Assembly (NCBI GenBank): GCA_036276035.1
Contig: DASUCM010000072.1
Coordinates: 1 to 37,292, forward strand
Direction: 5' to 3'
DNA from: JACDAF01 sp036276035
GTDB taxonomy: Bacteria > Chloroflexota > Limnocylindria > P2-11E
Length of the DNA stretch: 37,292 bases
Below, piece by piece: positions 27,043 to 34,815 of the stretch. A program made the position numbers and the translations under genes. Position 1 is the first letter of the stretch. Each line of letters begins with the position of its first letter. The notes under the pieces are model-generated. The model was not told where the DNA came from. It saw only the letters and a list, made by a program, of their open reading frames with translations, and ran no database searches.

Positions 27043-27107
27043 AGGATGCGGGCCGCCTGTCCTGCCTGCGAGGGCCGGCCCACCCGTTCACCGGGGCCGA
27101 AGGGCTG
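27043..27107 (-). promoter_or_regulatory. DevR-like box pair and -10 of the DUF5661-PPOX unit
   Basis: Minus strand: distal box CAGCCCTTCGGCCC (27107-27094), proximal GGGTGGGCCGGCCC (27085-27072, weaker), centres 22 bp apart; 23 bp; CATCCT (27048-27043). A short leader with AGGAGG follows. Lies back to back with the box pair of the multicopper oxidase gene. Confidence 0.5.
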
Positions 27108-27122
27108 CTCCTGCGCAATGTC

Positions 27123-27187
27123 GGGACCTTTGTCCTTCCTGACGGGGCCGATCGGCCGTCGTCCGTGTCCGGCGCGACCCGTACGTT
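27123..27187 (+). promoter_or_regulatory. DevR-like box pair and -10 of the multicopper oxidase
   Basis: Distal box GGGACCTTTGTCCT (27123-27136, very close to the mycobacterial DosR consensus core GGGACTTNNGTCCC), proximal GGGCCGATCGGCCG (27145-27158), centres 22 bp apart; 23 bp; TACGTT (27182-27187); 7 bp; ATG 27195. No Shine-Dalgarno sequence, so leaderless translation is predicted. Confidence 0.62.
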
Positions 27188-27194
27188 CCCGTGC

Positions 27195-28316
27195 ATGTCG
27201 GAGGCGCCGGGGCCCGAAGAGCGCGACCGCGATCCAGAGGATCGCGCCGGCACGATCGCGCGCCGCGCGCTGCTTGGGAATCTCGGCCTCGTCGCCGCGG
27301 GTCTGGGGACCGTGGCGGTCCTCGGCGCGACCGGACAGCTCGTGGCGGCCCCTGCGCGGGCCGCAGCCGCCTCGGCGACACCGACGCTCATGCCGGGTCA
27401 TACGACGATGCCGACGCCGGCAGTGCGCCCGACCGCAAAGCCGACCGCCGCCGCGATCGATCACGACCCCGAGCACGAGGCCGTCATCAAGGCCTTCCCC
27501 GCCAAGACGCAGGGAGAGAGCCTCGGCGACCTTCCGTCCCGCGTCGTCGACGGCGCGCGCGAGTTCGAGATCGTGACGAAGCGCACGAGGTTCGAGGTCA
27601 CGCCCGGTCACTTCTTCGACGCGTTCTCGTACAACGACCGCGTTCCGGGACCGGTCATCCGGGTCACGGAGGGCGAGCGCGTACGCGTGAAGGTCCGCAA
27701 CGAGCTTGCCGAGAGCACCGGTGTGCACTGGCATGGCCAGCGCGTCCGCAACGCGGCAGACGGCGTGCCGTTCATCACCCAGCTCCCGATCAAGCCGGGC
27801 CAGACGTACACGTACGAGTTCATCGCCGGCCCGATCGGCACGCACATGTATCACTCGCACCACAACGCGACGCAGCAGGTCGGTCAGGGCATGCTCGGGC
27901 CCCTCGTCGTCGTGCCGAAGGATCCGCGAGTCGACCCTGCCTACGACCGCGAGGAGTTCTTCGTCTTCAACGACGGTCTCGGTGGCCTCACGATCAACGG
28001 CAAGGGTTTCCCCGCCACCCGGCCGTTCACCGCGAAGCTCGGCGAGCGGATCCGCTTCCGCTTCATGAACGAAGGCCAACAGATCCACCCCGCGCACCTG
28101 CACGGCCTCACGCTCGAGGTGTTCGCACGTGATGGCTACCCGCTCGCCCAGCCGTTCAAGTGCGACACCCTGAACATCGCACCTGGGGAGCGGTGGGACG
28201 CGATCGTGATCGCGGACGAGCCCGGCGTGTGGGCCTTCCACTGCCACGTGCTCGGCCACGCTGAGGGTCAGACCGGCATGTTCGGCATGGTCACCGCGCT
28301 CATCGTCAGCGCATAG
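27195..28316 (+). CDS. Two-domain multicopper oxidase, probably Tat-exported
   Basis: A 373-residue secreted copper protein. The N terminus carries a twin-arginine-like ARRALLGNLGLVAAGLG signal, followed by an Ala/Pro/Thr-rich linker. Domain 1 has the HWHG and HSHH copper ligands; domain 2 has HPAHLHG and HCHVLGHAEGQTGMFGM with the type 1 copper Cys/His/Met. All ligands of a type 1 site and the trinuclear cluster seem present, but the length allows only two cupredoxin domains, so it would be a two-domain (trimeric) laccase-like enzyme oxidising metals, phenols or other donors with O2. A nitrite-reductase role is less likely because of the HWHG/HSHH trinuclear ligands. ATG 27195 fits the leaderless promoter; GTG 27165 is an alternative. 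Confidence 0.88.
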   Translation: MSEAPGPEERDRDPEDRAGTIARRALLGNLGLVAAGLGTVAVLGATGQLVAAPARAAAASATPTLMPGHTTMPTPAVRPTAKPTAAAIDHDPEHEAVIKAFPAKTQGESLGDLPSRVVDGAREFEIVTKRTRFEVTPGHFFDAFSYNDRVPGPVIRVTEGERVRVKVRNELAESTGVHWHGQRVRNAADGVPFITQLPIKPGQTYTYEFIAGPIGTHMYHSHHNATQQVGQGMLGPLVVVPKDPRVDPAYDREEFFVFNDGLGGLTINGKGFPATRPFTAKLGERIRFRFMNEGQQIHPAHLHGLTLEVFARDGYPLAQPFKCDTLNIAPGERWDAIVIADEPGVWAFHCHVLGHAEGQTGMFGMVTALIVSA

Positions 28317-28349
28317 CCGGCTGCGGCCGCGCCGCGGACGGCGGCGGTG

Positions 28350-28739
28350 CTACGGGCGCGCGGCAGTCAGCCACTTCGGAAGGAACATCATCAGGTTCCA
28401 TCCCGCCAGACCGGCGACGACCGCGAGGCGCAGGACGACCGGCCAGGTCGCTTCCCAGACCCAGAGTCCCGCCATCACGGGGAGGAACAGCAGCCAGATC
28501 ACGGCCTGCGCGATGAACGGCAGCGACCGGATCGCCTGCCACGTCTCATCCAAGGTCGCCTGCCGCGCGACCAGCGCGTATGCGAATGCGCCCCAGAGCA
28601 GCGCGAACAGGACGAACGCAGCGCCGCTCTCGAGGAACGGGATCAGCAACTTGTCGACGAACCCCGTGATGATCAGCTCCACCGGACCTCTCCTCCTCGA
28701 CGCAGCCGACAGCTGCGTGATGTCTTGCGCGGCATTCAT
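28350..28739 (-). CDS. Small membrane protein of unknown function
   Basis: 129 residues. A soluble N terminus (MNAAQDITQLSAASRRRGP) precedes three or so hydrophobic helices (FLESGAAFVLFALLWGAFAYALV, FIAQAVIWLLFLPVMAGLWVW, VVLRLAVVAGLAGWNLMMFL). No motif recognised. ATG 28739 has GGAGGT 6-7 nt ahead. Converges on the multicopper oxidase with 33 bp between; it has its own box pair. Confidence 0.7.
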   Translation of the reverse strand: MNAAQDITQLSAASRRRGPVELIITGFVDKLLIPFLESGAAFVLFALLWGAFAYALVARQATLDETWQAIRSLPFIAQAVIWLLFLPVMAGLWVWEATWPVVLRLAVVAGLAGWNLMMFLPKWLTAARP

Positions 28740-28799
28740 GGCCTGACCTCCGTTCGTTCGGACGGGGGACCCGGCATGCCCGACCACAACGTCGGATCC

Positions 28800-28864
28800 A
28801 GCATCGGTAGCGCAAGCGTTGAGGCGAAGAGCCCTTCGGGCAGCTCGGTCAGTAGGTTCGGCCC
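28800..28864 (-). promoter_or_regulatory. DevR-like box pair and -10 of the 28350-28739 membrane gene
   Basis: Minus strand: distal box GGGCCGAACCTACT (28864-28851, one good half), proximal TGCCCGAAGGGCTC (28842-28829), centres 22 bp apart; 23 bp; GATGCT (28805-28800). A ~53-nt leader with a Shine-Dalgarno site follows. Confidence 0.5.
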
Positions 28865-28877
28865 GACGCCGTCGGGC
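28861..28877 (-). terminator. Short hairpin just after the 28880 stop
   Basis: GCCCGAC (28861-28867), loop GCC, GTCGGGC (28871-28877): 7-bp stem, 3 bp past the stop of the preceding minus-strand gene. It overlaps the distal box of the next promoter. No T-tract. Confidence 0.35.
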
Positions 28878-28879
28878 GG

Positions 28880-29641
28880 CTACCCCACACGTCCGCTCGG
28901 AGGTGCGTCGCTCGCGGGCATCCGGAGCAACGCCCGCGCGATGAGGATCAGCCAGACGACCATCGGCAGCAGGGACGCGAGCGAGGCTGCCATGCCTGGT
29001 GCGCCGGCGGTCGGCGGTAGCAGCTGCATGGCCGCGTACGCGATGCCCACGTACGCGGTGACCCGGCCGAAGACGCTGCTGCGCAGCATGGCGAGGCCCG
29101 CCAGCAGCGCCCCGACACCACTGAGCACGTAGCTCACGTTGAAACCGGTGCCGGTGTAGAGCGCGAGCATCGCCTGCCCCGCGGAGAGGAGCAGCGAGCG
29201 CTCCTCCTGCGTCGTCGCGGCGGCGTGCTGCTGGCTGAGCCCGAGCAGCGAGAACGCGGTGTTCGACGAGAAGTAGATCGCCACCGCGACGAGCTCGGTC
29301 AGGAGCGCGACCGTGATCAGAGCAGCGCGCTCGCGGCGCATGGCTGCGTACAGGCCGAGGAACATGAGGACCGAGAGGATCCAGCTGCCCATGAGCAGCA
29401 GATCGAACGCGAGCAGGCCGGCGAACGCACTTTCGTCGAAGAGCGCGAAGACCGCGCCGGCGCCGGTCGGGGTCGGCCAGGCGATGAAGACTGCCGCCTG
29501 GATCGGGATAAGCGCGACGACGGCGATCGCCGCGAAGGCCCCGGTGCGGTACCACGGTCGCCACTCGTTCCCGCCGGCGTTCTCCTCCGCGGTGGCAAGA
29601 CGGGCCAGCCCGTTGCCTGCGCGTGCGGCGAGAGCTGACAT
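28880..29641 (-). CDS. Seven-helix membrane protein, DUF4386-like
   Basis: 253 residues with about seven helices. After a polar N terminus (MSALAARAGNGLARLATAEENAGG) come AFAAIAVVALIPIQAAVFIAW and further helices. Segments SNTAFSLLGLSQQHAAATTQEERSLLLSAGQAMLALYTGTGFNVSYVLSGVG (in pieces) and AMLRSSVFGRVTAYVGIAY look like DUF4386 proteins, whose function is unknown. ATG 29641 follows GGAGGA by 5-6 nt. Own box-pair promoter upstream. The DUF label is from pattern memory only. Confidence 0.6.
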   Translation of the reverse strand: MSALAARAGNGLARLATAEENAGGNEWRPWYRTGAFAAIAVVALIPIQAAVFIAWPTPTGAGAVFALFDESAFAGLLAFDLLLMGSWILSVLMFLGLYAAMRRERAALITVALLTELVAVAIYFSSNTAFSLLGLSQQHAAATTQEERSLLLSAGQAMLALYTGTGFNVSYVLSGVGALLAGLAMLRSSVFGRVTAYVGIAYAAMQLLPPTAGAPGMAASLASLLPMVVWLILIARALLRMPASDAPPSGRVG

Positions 29642-29670
29642 CAGAGTCCTCCGTATGTGTTCGTGATCAG

Positions 29671-29736
29671 AGGATGTCGGGTGCGGATCGCCCGCCACAG
29701 GAGCGAACGACCCGCCGGTGGCGGGTCGTTCGGTCC
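29671..29736 (-). promoter_or_regulatory. DevR-like box pair (perfect inverted repeat) and -10 of the 28880-29641 gene
   Basis: Minus strand: distal box GGACCGAACGACCC (29736-29723), proximal GGGTCGTTCGCTCC (29713-29700), centres 23 bp apart; 23 bp; CATCCT (29676-29671). The inner parts of the two boxes form a perfect 13-bp inverted repeat, 29704-29716 and 29720-29732 with a GGT centre, which could also fold as a hairpin terminating the upstream lipoprotein operon. Confidence 0.6.
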
Positions 29737-29796
29737 TCGTTCGGTCAGGTATCCCACCTCGCGTGTCTGGCGACACGCGCGAGTGAGGTCCCGTCG

Positions 29797-31314
29797 TCAG
29801 GGTGCCGAGATGAAGAACGCGAACCGGAAGATGGGCATCCGCTCTCCCGGGTGGTCGTCGAGCGCCGTGAGTTGCGGCATCTTGTAGTTGGCGGGCCGTT
29901 TCTCCTCGCCCTGGTAGATGCCCGGATACAGATCGATGTAGTGCCACCCTGGGTCGCCCGAGACGGTCAGGAAGATCGTGAGGTCGCCCTTGCTCTGGAA
30001 CGCGCAGGCGTATCCGGTGAAGGCGTTGTCGTACACCACGTGGTAGATCTGCTCGGTCTCGGTCCAGCCGACGCCCTTCAGGTGCACCGTCGTCTGCGTC
30101 CCTGATGGACCGCGGTCGACGGTGAGCGGGAACGCGTTGGCCACGATGTAGAGCTTCGTCTTGGCGACCTCGCTGCTGCCGATCTTCGCCGTGATCGTGT
30201 GCTCGCCTCCGAGGTCGTCGGGCACGCTGAACTTCCAGGCCAGCGTGCCGCTGGCGTCGGTCTTGGCCTTGCCGATCGGGGCGGTGCGCTCCTCGAATCC
30301 GCTGACCGACCGGTTGCCGACCTGTGTCGTCCACAGGATCTCGACGTCCGCGTTCGCGGGGAGCCCGCTGCCGTGAAGGGTCGCCGCCGTGCCGACGGTC
30401 GCGCCGTACGGGTCGGCCCAGATGCCCTTCGTCACGGGCTTGGCCGGGATCGTCGTGAAGCCCTGCTTCTCAGCAGGCGACGGCATCGCTGCCGGTCCCT
30501 CGGTGACCGTGAACGGGAGCTTCGGGAACGGCCTGCTGGCGACGAGAGGCTGCTGGTTCGGGTTCATATATGGCGCGCCGAACTCGCTGTGCCCGAGCGT
30601 GATGATGTGCACGCCGGGGTTGCCGGTCGCGGGTATGACGAACTTCGCGTGCCCGTCGGTCGTGATCGAGGAGACCCAGCCCGTGTACTTGTTGTCGTAC
30701 GTGAGCTGGAAGCTGTTCTGATACGCCTGGTAGCCGATCCCGCGCACTTCGACGGTGATGGGGGTCCCGACCGGTCCGCTGGTCGGCGTGATGCGGGTCT
30801 CCATGTCCACGTTGAACAGCATCTTGTTGCGGATCACGCGGTCCGAGTCCACGACCGCGACGTCGTGGCCGTAGCCGAAGCCCTGCGGGACGAGGAACCG
30901 CACGGCGAACGCGCCGGCGGGGTCGGTGGTGACGCTCTGCAGGACCTGCTGCACAGGCTGGGCCTCGCGGCCGACATACCGGCTGCGGTCTTCGGAGAGC
31001 TTCCACTGCACCTTGGCGGTGGACCACACGAGGTCGTACTTCGTCTGGGCGCGCAGCCCGGTCGCGGTCGCGGTCACCGGCGTGTCCCAGGGACCGTGCG
31101 CGGGCTCGAGCTTGAACGTGCCGGTGAGCTCCATGCGGGGCAGTGCGGGTGTCGCAGCGGAAGCGGGTGCAGGCGGGGCCGCGGCGACGGACGGCTTCGC
31201 GCCGGCCGGATCCGTTGTCGGCGCCGTGGCTGGCGAGCAGGCCGCCGCCACGAGCGCCGTGGCCAGTAGCGCGATCGCCAGTCGGCTGAGGCGCTCGTGG
31301 CGGGTCATCGTCAT
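29797..31314 (-). CDS. Lipoprotein with an internal A-B-A-B duplication of Ig-like domains
   Basis: A 505-residue exported lipoprotein: signal peptide with lipobox LVAAAC|S (Cys about residue 26), then a Pro/Ala/Thr-rich linker. Four all-beta Ig-like (IPT/TIG-style) units follow, about 70-170, 175-270, 300-395 and 398-480. Units 1 and 3 share GPWDTPVTATATGL/GATVGTAATLHGSGL and YDLVWST/VEILWTT. Units 2 and 4 share TSGPVGTPITVEVRGIGY/RGPSGTQTTVHLKGVGW, VYDNAFTGY/TYDNKYTGW and a PG.H.I.L motif. So an A-B pair was duplicated. No catalytic motif is seen; binding or scaffolding at the cell surface is plausible. Last gene of the ferredoxin-NrfD operon; substrate of Lgt. Confidence 0.75.
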   Translation of the reverse strand: MTMTRHERLSRLAIALLATALVAAACSPATAPTTDPAGAKPSVAAAPPAPASAATPALPRMELTGTFKLEPAHGPWDTPVTATATGLRAQTKYDLVWSTAKVQWKLSEDRSRYVGREAQPVQQVLQSVTTDPAGAFAVRFLVPQGFGYGHDVAVVDSDRVIRNKMLFNVDMETRITPTSGPVGTPITVEVRGIGYQAYQNSFQLTYDNKYTGWVSSITTDGHAKFVIPATGNPGVHIITLGHSEFGAPYMNPNQQPLVASRPFPKLPFTVTEGPAAMPSPAEKQGFTTIPAKPVTKGIWADPYGATVGTAATLHGSGLPANADVEILWTTQVGNRSVSGFEERTAPIGKAKTDASGTLAWKFSVPDDLGGEHTITAKIGSSEVAKTKLYIVANAFPLTVDRGPSGTQTTVHLKGVGWTETEQIYHVVYDNAFTGYACAFQSKGDLTIFLTVSGDPGWHYIDLYPGIYQGEEKRPANYKMPQLTALDDHPGERMPIFRFAFFISAP

Positions 31315-31336
31315 CTCATCCTTTCAGGTGCGTCCC

Positions 31337-31927
31337 TTACTTCTTCGGGAAGGGAGCCGGAACGATCGTGAGCTGGCCAGAGGTGACCTTGAAGTAGTCG
31401 AAGCCGAAGGATCCGCTTGCGCCCTCGAGGCTCTTCGCGTCGACCTTGTAGTTGAAGACGCCTGTCGGGTAGTCCGCAGGGACCGTCCACCCCGTGACCC
31501 AGAAGAAGTCGGTCGGGTTCTCCTTGGTGCCGCCGTGCGGCCCGTACTTGAGCGCCTGGGTCTTGCCGTCTGGCAGCGTGAGGGTGACGTGCTCGAGCGC
31601 CTTGTCGTCGAGCGCCTTGTTGGCGACCGGGTCGAGTACCCGGATCCGCCACACGATGCGGCTGCCGTGCGGGAACTTGCTGAAGGTGACGCACGTGAGG
31701 ACCGCCTTCTCCTCATCGCTCAGGCCGGCCGTCCCGCGGACGGTGTCGCCGAGGAGCATGAGGAAGGTCGGCTTCGGCGCCGGAGCTGCGGTCGCGGCGG
31801 CCTGGACGGTCGGTGCCGCGGTGGCGGCGGGCTGCGCCCCGACGCCTGAGTCCCCGCCACACGCGGCGAGGGTCGCGGTGAGGAAGATGAACGCGCTGGC
31901 GATCGCGGTGATGCGGCGTGATGTCAT
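31337..31927 (-). CDS. Lipoprotein of unknown function
   Basis: 196 residues: signal peptide with lipobox TATLAAC|G (Cys near residue 22), Ala/Thr/Pro linker, then a compact domain (LSDEEKAVLTCVTFSKFPHGSRIVWRIRV in part, ... WVTGWTVPADYPTGVFNYKV, FGFDYFKVTSGQLTIV) that reads as a beta-sandwich and contains one further Cys. I do not recognise the family. ATG 31927 has AAGGAGGAATCAC before it (ideal spacing) and lies in an ATGA overlap with the preceding gene. A 22-bp gap separates it from the next lipoprotein gene. Confidence 0.72.
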   Translation of the reverse strand: MTSRRITAIASAFIFLTATLAACGGDSGVGAQPAATAAPTVQAAATAAPAPKPTFLMLLGDTVRGTAGLSDEEKAVLTCVTFSKFPHGSRIVWRIRVLDPVANKALDDKALEHVTLTLPDGKTQALKYGPHGGTKENPTDFFWVTGWTVPADYPTGVFNYKVDAKSLEGASGSFGFDYFKVTSGQLTIVPAPFPKK

Positions 31928-32484
31928 GTGATTCCTCCTTTCCCCGTCCGCGCGCCGGCCATGACCCCGCGCGCGGCACCGATGAATGCGTACGCGATGA
32001 GCGCCCACACGGCGAGGACGAGCACGCCGACGACGTAGGGCACGCGGGTGCTGAAGAGCGCGAGGCCTGAGGCCTCGGCGTGATAGGGCGGCGCGGCCAC
32101 GGTGGCGTCGAGCGTCATCGTCGCGCGTACGGGTGCGAGGTGGTCGGCACCGGGAAAGAGGGCGACGATCTCGCGAGGCCCGGTCCGCGCCGGGAGATAC
32201 GTGAGGCTTGCCCGGCCCCCGGCATCCGTGGTCGCCGCTCCGATGAACATCTCGCGCGGCCCGTAGAAGTCGACGAGGTCGTAGAACCGCACCCTGGTGT
32301 CCCCGATCGCCCTGCCGTCGCTCCGCCGGACCTGCGCTGTCAGCACGTACCCGATCTCGGCGCGCGCTTCCGCCGTCGCCGAGACCGAGACCACCGCGCG
32401 CAGGTGGTCCGCCGATGCGGGGCCCGCGAGCAGCAGCATGGCCAGCGCGGCCGTCGCGAGGATGAGCGGAAAGCGCCTAGTCAT
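31924..32484 (-). CDS. Secreted Ig-like domain protein with C-terminal membrane anchor
   Basis: 186 residues: signal peptide (RRFPLILATAALAMLLLAGPASA|D), a ~110-residue all-beta domain (VVSVSATAEARAEIGYVLTAQV, RVRFYDLVDFYGPREMFIGAATTDAGGRASLTYLP in part), then one membrane helix (VPYVVGVLVLAVWALIAYAFIG) and a basic tail. The domain would face outside. Function unknown; the operon position next to NrfD suggests an accessory of that complex. ATG 32484 follows GGAGGTGGCG and overlaps the nrfD-like gene by 8 bp. Confidence 0.7.
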   Translation of the reverse strand: MTRRFPLILATAALAMLLLAGPASADHLRAVVSVSATAEARAEIGYVLTAQVRRSDGRAIGDTRVRFYDLVDFYGPREMFIGAATTDAGGRASLTYLPARTGPREIVALFPGADHLAPVRATMTLDATVAAPPYHAEASGLALFSTRVPYVVGVLVLAVWALIAYAFIGAARGVMAGARTGKGGIT

Positions 32485-33817
32485 CGCCACCTCCGGCGAA
32501 GGCCGGTCGGAGCACGGGACGCGTGACCTCCGGGCCCTCGATCTCATCGAGCTCGTGGACGGACATCACGGGGAAGAAGCGGAAGAACACGATGAGCAGC
32601 AGCGGGATCGCCGCGGCCGAGCCGACCGTGATGGCGAGCTCGACCCAGGTCGGCGTGTAGCGGCCCCAGTCCCACGGCATGATCGGGTCGGCCATGCCGG
32701 GGACGACGATGAGGAACCGCTTCAGCCACATCCCGGCGACGATGAGCGCGGAGGCCGTGCACGCGCGGGCGATCGGGAAGCGGCCCGGCAGTGCCACGAG
32801 CACGAGCGGGAGGAGCAGTCCCAGGATCGCGAACGTCCAGAACGTGAACGCGTACTGGCCGACGAAGAGCGACTCGAGGACAGCACCGGAGGTCTCGGCG
32901 GCGACGTAGCCCTCCGTGAGGTACTCGCTGATCATGAAGTACACGTAGCCGAGGCCGAGCGAGATGAGCAGGTACGACAGGTAGCGGAAGTGCTTGGCGG
33001 TGATGAACTGCTGCAGGCCGTAGGCGGACCGCAGCGCGGCGACGACGAGGATCACCGCCGCGACCCCGGAGAGCATCGCCGCGAGCACGAAGAGCGGGGC
33101 GAAGATCGTGCTGTGCCAGCCACCCCGCACGGTCACCGCGAACAGCCAGGCGAGGACCGAGTGGACCGAGACGGCGAGCGGGATGATGAGGACGGCCATG
33201 ATCCCGACGCCGCGCCGGAGCGCCCGCTCCTGCGACGGCGTGCCGCTCCAGCCGAGCGCGAGCACGCGGTACAACGTCGCGCGGACGCGGCCAGCGCGCG
33301 CGCCCATCGTGTCACGGGCCAGCGCGACGTCCGGGATGAGCGGCAGGTACAGGAAGACGAAGCTCGCGAGCATGTACGTCGAGATGGCGACGAGGTCCCA
33401 CACCACCGGTGACCCGACCTGCGGGTACAGGAAGAGGTACAGGAACCGGTCCGGCCGCCCGAGGTCGATGAGCGGGTACACCGCGCCGACGAGCAGCGCT
33501 GCGACCGCGGTCGCTTCCGCGATGCGTGTGAGCGGCGCCCGCCACTTCGCGCCGGTGAGGCGCAGGATCGCGCTCGTCATCGCGCCGCCGTAGCTCATGC
33601 CGATGAAGAAGACGCAGTTGATGATGTAGAAGCCCCACGACACCTTCTGGTTGAGCCCGGTGACCGAGAGCCCGCGCTGGAGCTGGTAGACGTACGCGTA
33701 CAAGCCGAACAGGACCAGGGAGCCGAGCACGGCAAGGGTCCCCCAGTAGCGGAGCCCGCCCTTCCCGACCTGCCACATGGCGCGCTCCACGTAGGCGTCG
33801 TGCGTCCGGGCGTCCAT
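32477..33817 (-). CDS. NrfD/PsrC/ActC-type membrane subunit
   Basis: A 446-residue polytopic protein, about ten helices, of the NrfD family, which exchanges electrons with quinones and is partnered by a four-cluster ferredoxin. Seen: LNQKVSWGFYIINCVFFIGMSYGGAMTSAILRLTGAKWR (in part), PLIDLGRPDRFLYL, SVLAWLFAVTVRGGWHSTIF and PGMADPIMPWDWGRYTPTWVEL. The size and the last motif resemble ActC of alternative complex III or PsrC/DmsC relatives. ATG 33817 overlaps the ferredoxin stop (TGATG). There is no molybdopterin subunit and no heme protein in the operon. Confidence 0.88.
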   Translation of the reverse strand: MDARTHDAYVERAMWQVGKGGLRYWGTLAVLGSLVLFGLYAYVYQLQRGLSVTGLNQKVSWGFYIINCVFFIGMSYGGAMTSAILRLTGAKWRAPLTRIAEATAVAALLVGAVYPLIDLGRPDRFLYLFLYPQVGSPVVWDLVAISTYMLASFVFLYLPLIPDVALARDTMGARAGRVRATLYRVLALGWSGTPSQERALRRGVGIMAVLIIPLAVSVHSVLAWLFAVTVRGGWHSTIFAPLFVLAAMLSGVAAVILVVAALRSAYGLQQFITAKHFRYLSYLLISLGLGYVYFMISEYLTEGYVAAETSGAVLESLFVGQYAFTFWTFAILGLLLPLVLVALPGRFPIARACTASALIVAGMWLKRFLIVVPGMADPIMPWDWGRYTPTWVELAITVGSAAAIPLLLIVFFRFFPVMSVHELDEIEGPEVTRPVLRPAFAGGGDD

Positions 33818-34587
33818 CAGTACTCCAGGTGCTGGCCGTGGCCGGCGATGTAGTACACGCGCGGGCCCGTGTTCAGCTCTTCCTTGTAGCGGAAGGCGTC
33901 GTTCTCCTTGAGGAACTGCGAGAGCCGGACCGTCTCCTCGCCGTTCGTCGCGACGTCCTCGACGAGGTCGCCGATCCAGATCGCGCGCATCCCGCAGGCG
34001 TCGACGCAGGCGGGGAGCTTTCCGTCGGCGATCCGGTGCACACAGAACATGCACTTCCCGACCGTGCCCTTCTGCTGCGGCACGGGGAACTGCGGCGTCG
34101 CGTGCTGGAAGGGGTTGGCGCTCTTCGGCGGCTCGGTGTAGTTGAAGTAGCGCGCGCCGTAGGGACAGGCCGCCATGCACATGCGGCACCCGATGCAGCG
34201 GTCCTGGTCGACGAGCACGACGCCGTCGGCCTCCTTGTACGTCGCCGCGACGGGACAGACCTTCAGGCATGGTGCGCTCTCGCACTGGAAGCACGGGCGC
34301 GGCATGAAGTACTTGCGCCCCTGCTTGTCCTCGACTTCGAAGACCTTGATCCACTCGAAGTCCTTGGGCAGCTCGTGCTCGGTCTGGCAGGCCTTCGTGC
34401 AGTCACCGCAGCCGTCGCAGCGGCGCATGTCGATGACCATCGCCCACTGGCGGTCGGGTGCGTCCTTCGTCGCCGCGCCGGCCGCGGCCGGGTCGAAGTG
34501 GATCGGCACGAGCGCGGCGGCCGCGGTCCCCGCGCCGGCGACCCCGACCTTCGTCAGCAACTTGCGGCGCGTCAGGCCTGGCCCCAT
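33817..34587 (-). CDS. Tat-exported four-cluster ferredoxin (NrfC/PsrB/HybA-like)
   Basis: A 256-residue iron-sulfur protein. Tat signal TRRKLLTKVGVAGAGTAAAALV, then four cysteine groups: CDGCGDCTKAC, PCFQCESAPCLKVCP, CIGCRMCMAACP, and CMFC plus CVDAC. These bind four [4Fe-4S] clusters as in NrfC, PsrB and DmsB subunits. It would act on the outer side of the membrane and pass electrons to or from the NrfD subunit encoded next. ATG 34587 gives a standard Tat signal; GGACGGAT lies just upstream. A box-pair promoter stands 50-120 bp ahead. The catalytic partner is missing here. Confidence 0.9.
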   Translation of the reverse strand: MGPGLTRRKLLTKVGVAGAGTAAAALVPIHFDPAAAGAATKDAPDRQWAMVIDMRRCDGCGDCTKACQTEHELPKDFEWIKVFEVEDKQGRKYFMPRPCFQCESAPCLKVCPVAATYKEADGVVLVDQDRCIGCRMCMAACPYGARYFNYTEPPKSANPFQHATPQFPVPQQKGTVGKCMFCVHRIADGKLPACVDACGMRAIWIGDLVEDVATNGEETVRLSQFLKENDAFRYKEELNTGPRVYYIAGHGQHLEY

Positions 34588-34638
34588 ATCCGTCCGCCCC
34601 TCTCGAGCGCCGCAGTCTGCGCGCGCTCCTGTGAGCGG

Positions 34639-34704
34639 AAGATGCGGTGGGGCGGTGCCCGGGGGAATGACCGCACGGCCCCTTCGGGGAGGTCCGAACG
34701 GCCC
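34639..34704 (-). promoter_or_regulatory. DevR-like box pair and -10 of the ferredoxin-NrfD operon
   Basis: Minus strand: distal box GGGCCGTTCGGACC (34704-34691), proximal GGGCCGTGCGGTCA (34681-34668), centres 23 bp apart; 23 bp; CATCTT (34644-34639). A ~45-nt leader precedes ATG 34587. Further GGGGCC-rich palindromic pieces occur at 34705-34740. Confidence 0.55.
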
Positions 34705-34795
34705 CTTGGTGGGGCAGGACCATGTCGCACCGCGCCCCACGTCCGGGGTCGCGTACGCACGGGTCCGAAATTCAGGTCTCCGGGTGTGTCCGTGT

Positions 34796-34815
34796 CCGGC
34801 GGGCTATCCCGCCGG
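34796..34815 (-). terminator. Hairpin over the stop of the 34804 Usp gene
   Basis: CCGGCGGG (34796-34803), loop CTAT, CCCGCCGG (34808-34815). The stem spans the end of the reading frame and its TAG stop. Terminator-like, no T-tract; it separates the Usp gene from the ferredoxin operon promoter. Confidence 0.45.

Noticed and set aside
26253..28259. Long minus-strand frame over the multicopper oxidase
   Set aside because: It only runs into the PPOX region by chance openness; copper-ligand motifs place the real gene on the plus strand.
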